Of a stretch of 6,415 bases of DNA, positions 1-5,200 are shown in pieces. Source of the DNA: Candidatus Cloacimonadota bacterium (GTDB lineage Bacteria > Cloacimonadota > Cloacimonadia > Cloacimonadales > Cloacimonadaceae); assembly GCA_016875595.1 (NCBI GenBank), contig VGPI01000121.1, positions 1 to 6,415 of the forward strand. The letters run 5' to 3'. The notes under the pieces were generated by a model. That model made no database searches. It was not told the origin of the DNA and worked only from the letters and a program-made list of their open reading frames with translations. Every line of letters begins with the position of its first letter. The stretch's first letter is position 1. The translations under genes and the position numbers were made by a program.

Positions 1-283
1 CAAAGTTAAGGTGAATAAGAACCAGATCACCAATAAAGTAAAAGTGTAGAGATTAGTGCCCAAAATTCCCTCTCGGCTATATGTATCAATACGTTAGAAG
101 ATAAATTGCTCAAGTTCGGCTAATATTGTATCGCTCCTCCGGAGCTAAATTGGTCATGATCAATAATAATGTGCAGAAGATGGCATGACCCGGGATCCTG
201 CCAAATTGGGTTGCTGATAGAAGCTAATCGGTGCTTCTTTATGGGTCGCTGAAGGACGCGACCCTACGATCGGGTCCGCTGCC
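1..283. other. Intergenic region downstream of the hydrolase; no gene seen
   Basis: No reading frame of useful length with a ribosome binding site is visible on either strand. The left edge has a short open stretch in frame 2 that ends at a TAG at 47-49. It could be the last 15 codons of a plus-strand gene lying outside the window, but it is too short to support. Small dyads are present: GCTCC-TCC-GGAGC at 133-145, and the two hairpins described separately at 219-238 and 243-264. The first 180 bases are noticeably richer in A and T than the coding regions, as expected of spacer DNA. Confidence 0.6.
219..264 (-). terminator. Two hairpins past the hydrolase stop; possible weak terminator
   Basis: Reading along the minus-strand transcript, the TAG stop at 286-284 is followed by a hairpin with a 7-bp GC-rich stem: GGGTCGC at 243-249 paired with GCGACCC at 258-264, loop of 8. 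A second hairpin with a 6-bp stem follows: AGAAGC at 219-224 with GCTTCT at 233-238, loop of 8. Neither is followed by a convincing run of U on the minus strand, so an intrinsic terminator is only a possibility. The position 20-65 bases beyond the stop codon is what makes transcript-end or stability structures plausible. Confidence 0.3.
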
Positions 284-1675
284 CTACCTCGCGAGCAGTT
301 CCTTTATCCAGTTGGTCATGGTTTCGAGGACTTGGGGTGCGATGGTTTCTTCGATCCTGGCATATTCGCTGGGGTGTCCGGTTTCGGCGGTCTGGAAGAG
401 GTGGTTAAGATCCGGAAATTCGATCAGTTTGTATTGGGTGTTACCGGCTTGGTTAAGCGCTGATTTGATCGCCTCCAGATTCTGTGTGGGAGGAACCTGC
501 AGGTCTTTGGAGCCAAAGAGAGCCAGAACCGGACAGCTTACTTTTGCCAGGACGAGAGCAGGATCATGACGGACGAAAAAGAGCATCCAGGGATTGGTCA
601 TTTGCTCAATGAGCTGGCTGATGATGTCCTCCTGGGAAAAGCCCTCCGGAATATCGATCTCGCCTTCGGCGATGCTTTGCGCCAAAAATACGCGCATCCG
701 GTTTGTCAGAAGTTCAGTATCTGCTTCACGAATGACCATTTCAAAGATGCCGCGGTTGATTTTCAAATATTTATCGATCTTTGCCTCATCCGACTCGTCC
801 ACCCGCCAGAGCATTTCCTCTTGCAGCAGCAATAGCTTATCACCCCGTACCCCGGTACCAGCCAGCAGGATAATAAACTTCAGTTCGGGTATCTCCACCG
901 CGACCAGAGGGGCAATGATCCCACCCTCGCTATGTCCTGCCAAGCCAATGCCACTGATCTCCTTGCGGTCTTGCAGGTACCTCACAGCACTTGCCACATC
1001 CGAGGCAAAATCCAATGTCGTGGCAGTGGCAAAATCGCCTTCCGAGCCACCAATTCCGCGGTCGTCAAATCGCAGGACAGCTATACCGGCTCGGGTAAGA
1101 TGATCAGCGATTACCCAGAAGGGTTTGTGTCCCAGCAGTTCTTCATTTCTATCCTGAGGACCGCTTCCGCTGATCAGGACGACGGCGGGAAAGGCACCTT
1201 TGCCAGGTGGAAGGGTGAGAGTTGCCGATAACTTGATCCCAGCTCTCGGATTGGCAAATTCGATCTCTTCCTCCTGGTATGGAAAGGGTTCTTTGGGCTC
1301 CTGAGGTCTGATGTACACCGGCTTGTCGATCACCTGACGTTGCATATCCAGAGGCAGTTCATAGCCGGATTGATTGAAAGTGCCCGTGATAGTGTCGTTG
1401 TTCAGTTCACCCCTATAGATAATGGGAGGTGAATCCACCTTCATAGTCAGATTTGGATTTTCGAAGGTCACGCTTTGGATCGGAAGGGCGAAAGCTCCTT
1501 GATCCGGGCTGTCGAAGGTGGCTGAGTATCCCTCTGCACTTGCCTTGATATGAAACACGATCCGGAGTTTCATTCCCCCGAAATCCAGCATCCCATGCCA
1601 GTCACCGGTGATGCCCTGTGCCCATCCGCTTCCCAGACACAGAAGCAGTGCCAGCGTTAATATCATCAGTTTCAT
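284..1675 (-). CDS. Secreted alpha/beta hydrolase with N-terminal beta-rich domain
   Basis: Predicted serine hydrolase of the alpha/beta fold (serine aminopeptidase/esterase-like group), 463 residues. Its substrate cannot be told from sequence. Residues 1-20 form a signal peptide: MK, a Leu-rich core, then GWAQG with cleavage likely after A19 or G21. The protein should therefore act outside the cytoplasm. Residues 22-115 resemble the small beta-rich domain that often precedes such hydrolases. The catalytic domain covers about 135-463 and contains the oxyanion-side motif SGSGPQDRN (169-177), FDDRGIGGSEG (203-213), nucleophile elbow GHSEGG with S249, acid D391 in FGSKD, and H425 in DLNHLF, so the triad is complete. 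I chose the ATG at 1675: it begins the signal peptide and has GGGAG 7 bases upstream. The frame stays open to an ATG at 1789, but that start would add 38 residues before the signal peptide and would lie upstream of the TTGACA promoter element. The gene is divergent from the regulator, with no operon partner in view. Family assignment is strong; specific function is unknown. Confidence 0.9.
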   Translation of the reverse strand: MKLMILTLALLLCLGSGWAQGITGDWHGMLDFGGMKLRIVFHIKASAEGYSATFDSPDQGAFALPIQSVTFENPNLTMKVDSPPIIYRGELNNDTITGTFNQSGYELPLDMQRQVIDKPVYIRPQEPKEPFPYQEEEIEFANPRAGIKLSATLTLPPGKGAFPAVVLISGSGPQDRNEELLGHKPFWVIADHLTRAGIAVLRFDDRGIGGSEGDFATATTLDFASDVASAVRYLQDRKEISGIGLAGHSEGGIIAPLVAVEIPELKFIILLAGTGVRGDKLLLLQEEMLWRVDESDEAKIDKYLKINRGIFEMVIREADTELLTNRMRVFLAQSIAEGEIDIPEGFSQEDIISQLIEQMTNPWMLFFVRHDPALVLAKVSCPVLALFGSKDLQVPPTQNLEAIKSALNQAGNTQYKLIEFPDLNHLFQTAETGHPSEYARIEETIAPQVLETMTNWIKELLAR

Positions 1676-1682
1676 TCTATCA

Positions 1683-1687
1683 CTCCC
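1683..1687 (-). promoter_or_regulatory. Ribosome binding site deciding the hydrolase start
   Basis: The minus strand reads GGGAG, followed by 7 bases and then the ATG at 1675. This is a good Shine-Dalgarno match at normal spacing. It supports the start that directly opens the signal peptide, against the more distant in-frame ATG at 1789. Confidence 0.75.
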
Positions 1688-1734
1688 TGAGCTTAGATCT
1701 ACTTTGTTATTCTCATGCTCCGTCACTGGATAAT

Positions 1735-1746
1735 TGTCAAGTAAAA
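1735..1746 (-). promoter_or_regulatory. Probable promoter element of the hydrolase (-35 TTGACA)
   Basis: The minus strand reads TTTTACTTGACA, ending at 1735, 59 bases before the chosen ATG. TTGACA (1740-1735) matches the housekeeping -35 consensus perfectly. At a 17-base spacer the -10 candidate is CATGAG, which is poor; GAGAAT is better but about 20 bases away. The promoter may therefore be weak or need an activator. The same 12-mer occurs in front of the divergent regulator gene. Confidence 0.45.
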
Positions 1747-1873
1747 TGGCGTTAATCATGGATGGGCTGATCTTTATCCGATGGTTCATAATCTAATCGG
1801 TGAGTAGATTGATCATCGGCGTCAGTCATTATGAATGAGGTTGTATTCAAGAGTGCCTTGAGTTGAGTGTCAC

Positions 1874-1893
1874 ATGGGGCTTGCAAGCATCAT
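1874..1893. promoter_or_regulatory. Interrupted 20-bp palindrome, candidate operator
   Basis: The sequence has the form ATG-nn-GCTTGCAAGC-nn-CAT: a perfect 10-bp core at 1879-1888 flanked by symmetric ATG/CAT arms. Sixteen of 20 positions obey the dyad. Its size and symmetry are typical of a site for a dimeric helix-turn-helix protein. It lies between the two promoter-like elements, about 130-140 bases from the hydrolase element and 280 from the regulator element. The protein that would bind it is unknown. Confidence 0.35.
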
Positions 1894-1953
1894 GACTTAC
1901 AGCATCAGGGTGACAGCGCCGTGGATGCTGATCAATAAAGGACTGAACGGCAT

Positions 1954-1981
1954 TTTGTCTACACTTTGGAGATTTGTCTAC
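1954..1981. repeat. Direct repeat TTTGTCTAC, 19-base period
   Basis: TTTGTCTAC occurs at 1954-1962 and again at 1973-1981, in the same orientation. A period of 19 bases is close to two helical turns, so both copies would face the same side of the DNA. A tandem binding site is possible; chance is not excluded. Confidence 0.3.
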
Positions 1982-2124
1982 CTATAAGGAATGAAGCCAT
2001 GTTTTCGGACCTTCCGTTTCGGAACGGGCTGTAGATCTTTCATAAAGCGTATAGTGTGTAATTAGTGTGAGAAAAGAAGCATGGACATTGGATTTACTGT
2101 CCCGGGAAAATCAGCGATGCCTCC

Positions 2125-2196
2125 TGTCACTTTGGTTTACAGGTCTTATGGAAAATTTCGATGTTTTACTTGACACATTGTCACCTTGTTTTACAG
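2125..2196. repeat. Imperfect direct repeat TGTCAC-N6-TTACAG, 54 bases apart
   Basis: Copy one (2125-2142) and copy two (2179-2196) share 16 of 18 bases. Copy two sits between the -35 and -10 hexamers of the probable regulator promoter. Copy one lies 54 bases upstream, about five helical turns. This layout suits paired binding of one regulator over and above the promoter. An adjoining inverted repeat, TTGACAC (2170-2176) and GTGTCAA (2196-2202), overlaps the same promoter. Confidence 0.4.
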
Positions 2197-2197
2197 T
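2164..2197 (+). promoter_or_regulatory. Probable housekeeping promoter of the regulator gene
   Basis: TTGACA at 2170-2175 is a perfect -35 hexamer. After 16 bases comes TACAGT (2192-2197), a 4/6 match to TATAAT that keeps the key first, second and last positions. Transcription would begin near 2204, leaving a leader of about 40 bases before the ATG at 2243. The -35 is embedded in TTTTACTTGACA (2164-2175), also found inverted ahead of the hydrolase. TGACA-CAT-TGTCA (2171-2183) and TTGACAC/GTGTCAA (2170-2176, 2196-2202) are dyads over the promoter, so repression or autoregulation is plausible. Confidence 0.5.
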
Positions 2198-2233
2198 GTC
2201 AACCAGAAAGACATATCCGGTTAAAAGAAAGAT

Positions 2234-2237
2234 GAGG
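2234..2237 (+). promoter_or_regulatory. Ribosome binding site of the regulator gene
   Basis: GAGG lies 5 bases before the ATG at 2243. An in-frame TAA at 2222-2224 closes the frame upstream and no other start codon lies between. The start of the long gene is therefore well fixed. Confidence 0.7.
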
Positions 2238-2242
2238 TATGT

Positions 2243-5200
2243 ATGCCCGAGATGTTGTTTCAGACGATACATAGTTTTATGACGCAGAGGTTTGCGCTGA
2301 GTGATCTGACGGCTAAACTGAGGGATTCATCGCGCAGTCACCTGATTGAGATTACGGGCAAATCCGGTAGTGGGAAGTCCTATCTGATCAATCCGATCAT
2401 CGATGCCATCAAGGATAACTACAACCGCATCCACTATTTCAGTCCACATCCGATGTGTTTTAACCAGATGAGCGAGATCGTCCGGATGCTGACAGGGGTC
2501 GATGATGAGGAATTGACCACACTCCTGGTGGAGCATTCCCGCCGCTTCCGCACCGGCAGGAAGTATGACCTGTATTATTACCTCTCGGAACAACTCCTGC
2601 ACCGGGAACTGCTGCACCCGCAGGTGCTGATTATGGACGACTGCGATGTCCTGGATCCTTTTACCCGGGACTTTATCCAATACTTAGTTCAGCATACGGA
2701 GGATTCCGGCATCCAGATCGTGGTAGTGACCCAGGAGCGGCTCTTCCCATTCTCCGAGGTGTATAAGATCCCAATACTGAGCACAGACGACATCCAAAGT
2801 TTACTCTCAATCGTGTTTCCAAACGGCGGTCTGGGGTATATCAGCGAAAGCGAGATCCTGCACAAGATCAGTGGTGGAAATCTGATGATCCTGGAAAAGA
2901 TCCTTACCGAGATGCTCAATCAGTTCAAAGACCGCCACTTCAATCTCTCCGATTTCCTGGACAAAACCTATGGCGCCGACGAGATCTACTGGCAGGAACT
3001 GGCGGAACTGACTAATGATCAGAAAAAGATGCTGTTGGCGATCTTTGTGCTGGGCGAATACGTCTCGGCAGACCTGCTCAAGACCCTCGTCGACACCGAA
3101 AACTATTCCGCCACTCTAAAGAAACTGACCGAGTTACGTTTGATTGGCTGTAGGAACAACCGGTGCCTGGTTCAAAAGAAAAAGACCTTCCAGAATTGGC
3201 TGCAACAGAATCCCGGGATCATGGACAGCGGTTTCGTGGATAACTTGGACACAATCCTGAAGCAGAACAGCTTTTATCCTCAGGTAAGGGTAAATCTCCA
3301 GATGCTCAATAACCGACATGACAAACTGCTCTTTGACCTGGTCGAGCAGAACCTTTATATGATGTCCGACAACGACAGCCTGCTCAAGATCCATGCTTAT
3401 ATTCTAAAGAAGCAGAAGCGTAATGAACAGCGCTTGCAGATCCTGCTCAAGATCGGGATATCGCATTCCGAACTCAATCAGAAAGATGAAGCCATCGAGT
3501 ATTTCCGGCAATGCCTGCACCTGTGTTCCGAAATCAAGCTCCCGGCTGAACAGATCATCCATCATCTGGCATCGAATCTCTTTGTGGTCAATTCGTCCAG
3601 TTTTGCGCTGGAGATCATCAAGAAATACAGCCCGGATACGATTGATCCCTATTGGAAATCCAGGATACTACTGCTCAAAGCGGATATTCTGGCGGAATCG
3701 GAGCTGTTCAATGAGGCATCGGAGGCGCTGGATGACGTGCTCAAGAGCATGAACCAGATCGATGACAAAAACAAGCGCTATCTTGTTCAAGCCGAAGCCA
3801 AAAAGATCAGAGGCAAGATCCATTATTACATCAATGAATGGGATCAGGCGGAACAAGCATTCAAGGATGCCGAAAGCTTGTATAACCTGGCTGAGGATTT
3901 CAATGGGCTGGCGGCGATTTACAATAACCTCGGCGTCCTGAGCATGTTTCAGGGTGATTGGGATATCAGCGAGCAGTTTTTCCTCAAGAGCTTGACTCTG
4001 GAGAAAGAGAACTATAACCTGAACGGCATCTCGGTGTGCTACAATAACCTGGGCGGTCTGATGGACGACAAAGGCGATCAGGAACGCTCCCTGTATTACT
4101 TAGAGGAAGCGCTCAAGATCCAGAAACTGCTCAGCGATCCATATAACATCACCAATATCTACAATAATATCGGCGTAACCCTGATGGATCACAGTCAGTT
4201 TGAACGCGCTGAAGATACCTTGCTCAAGTCCCTGGAGACCGCAGTCAATTTTGGCTTCTTCCGCAATACGGTGGCGTCGCTCAATAATCTGGGTGCTCTG
4301 TTCTTCAAAAAAGGTGACTGGAACCGTTCGATCGAGTATTATGAGCAGGCGATCAAGCGGTCGGAGGAGAACAACTTCACTGAAGGGCTGCTCCGCTCCT
4401 ACAACAACCTGGGTGAGGTCTATGAGAAGCAGAATGAACTCAATCTGGCTTATGACCTGTATTTCAAGGGTTTGGAGCTGTTACCAACGGTCAGTGATGA
4501 GTATATCCGGGCAGAATTATACGGCAATCTGGGTAGCGTGCTCACCAAACGTCACAACTTCAAAGAAGCGTATCCCTATCTGATGGAGAGCTTTGACTTC
4601 TTCAAGCAACTCAATGCGCGGGACAAGATCATCGAGGGCTGTCACAAACAGGCATATTACTTTATCCTGACCCGCAATTTTGAGAGCGCTGACTATTATC
4701 TGGGGCAGGCGGATAAGATCGCTGGAGAGATCAATAACCAGTTTGAGATCGGTAAGACCGCCTACCTCAGAGCGCTCTTGGAAAGGAAGAGCCCGGATGC
4801 TGCCAAAGCTCATTTGAATCGAGCCATCCAATGCTTTATCGAGTCCAACAACAATTATGAGCTCTCATTGGCAAATTATGAACTGGCAGCGGTGCTCTTT
4901 GAGCTCAAGGACTGGGAACAGGCACTGCAGATCCTGAAGAACAACAAGAAGATCATCCGCCAGTATGGATCCATCAAATTGCTCGAAAAGAACGATATGC
5001 TAACCCAAAATATCTCCCGCGAATACTCCCTCCAGCTCAAAGAAAGCAAATTCGAAGAAGACCTGCTCAATCAATTCTACGAGATCACGCAAAAGCTCAA
5101 TGCCATCAGCGATCTGGATTCTCTTTTGGATGAATCCTTGTCGTCACTGGTGGATATCTCTGATGCCGATGGCGGGATCCTGTGTCTGCATCAAAATCTA

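Larger units (their letters stand above)
1676..2242. other. Divergent intergenic regulatory region
   Basis: This 567-base stretch separates the two divergent starts. I see no supportable gene in it. It does contain a pair of promoter-like elements sharing the 12-mer TTTTACTTGACA, several palindromes (1826-1838, 1874-1893, 2012-2024), a 9-base direct repeat (1954-1962 and 1973-1981) and a cluster of TGTCA/TGACA half-sites (1867-1873, 1910-1915, 2125-2130, 2171-2183, 2196-2202). This density suggests regulated promoters. I found no properly spaced sigma-54 -24/-12 site (TGGCAC-N5-TTGCA type), so neither gene shows clear sigma-54 dependence. Confidence 0.6.

Noticed and set aside
2..49. 15 open codons ending in TAG at the left edge, possibly the end of a neighbouring gene
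   Set aside because: Too short to distinguish from chance; no recognisable protein sequence.
566..1231. Plus-strand open frames opposite the hydrolase
   Set aside because: They lie antisense to a gene with a complete catalytic triad and show no domain, signal or binding site of their own.
1676..1789. N-terminal extension of the hydrolase to the ATG at 1789
   Set aside because: It would bury the signal peptide behind 38 residues and place the start upstream of the TTGACA element; the ATG at 1675 has a good ribosome binding site.
1868..1888. Possible sigma-54 -24/-12 promoter (TGTCAC ... TTGCA or TGG ... GC)
   Set aside because: The spacing between the GG-like and GC elements is wrong (12 or 9 instead of 10), and the -24 GG is missing in the first reading.
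2050..2055. TATAGT as an alternative -10 for the regulator
   Set aside because: Good -10 match, but no acceptable -35 at 16-18 bases upstream, and it would give a leader of nearly 190 bases; the TTGACA/TACAGT pair is better placed.
2067..2282. 71-residue plus-strand frame starting with GTG in the intergenic region
   Set aside because: No Shine-Dalgarno before the GTG, its middle is the promoter and repeat region, and it overlaps the well-supported start of the regulator by 40 bases in another frame.
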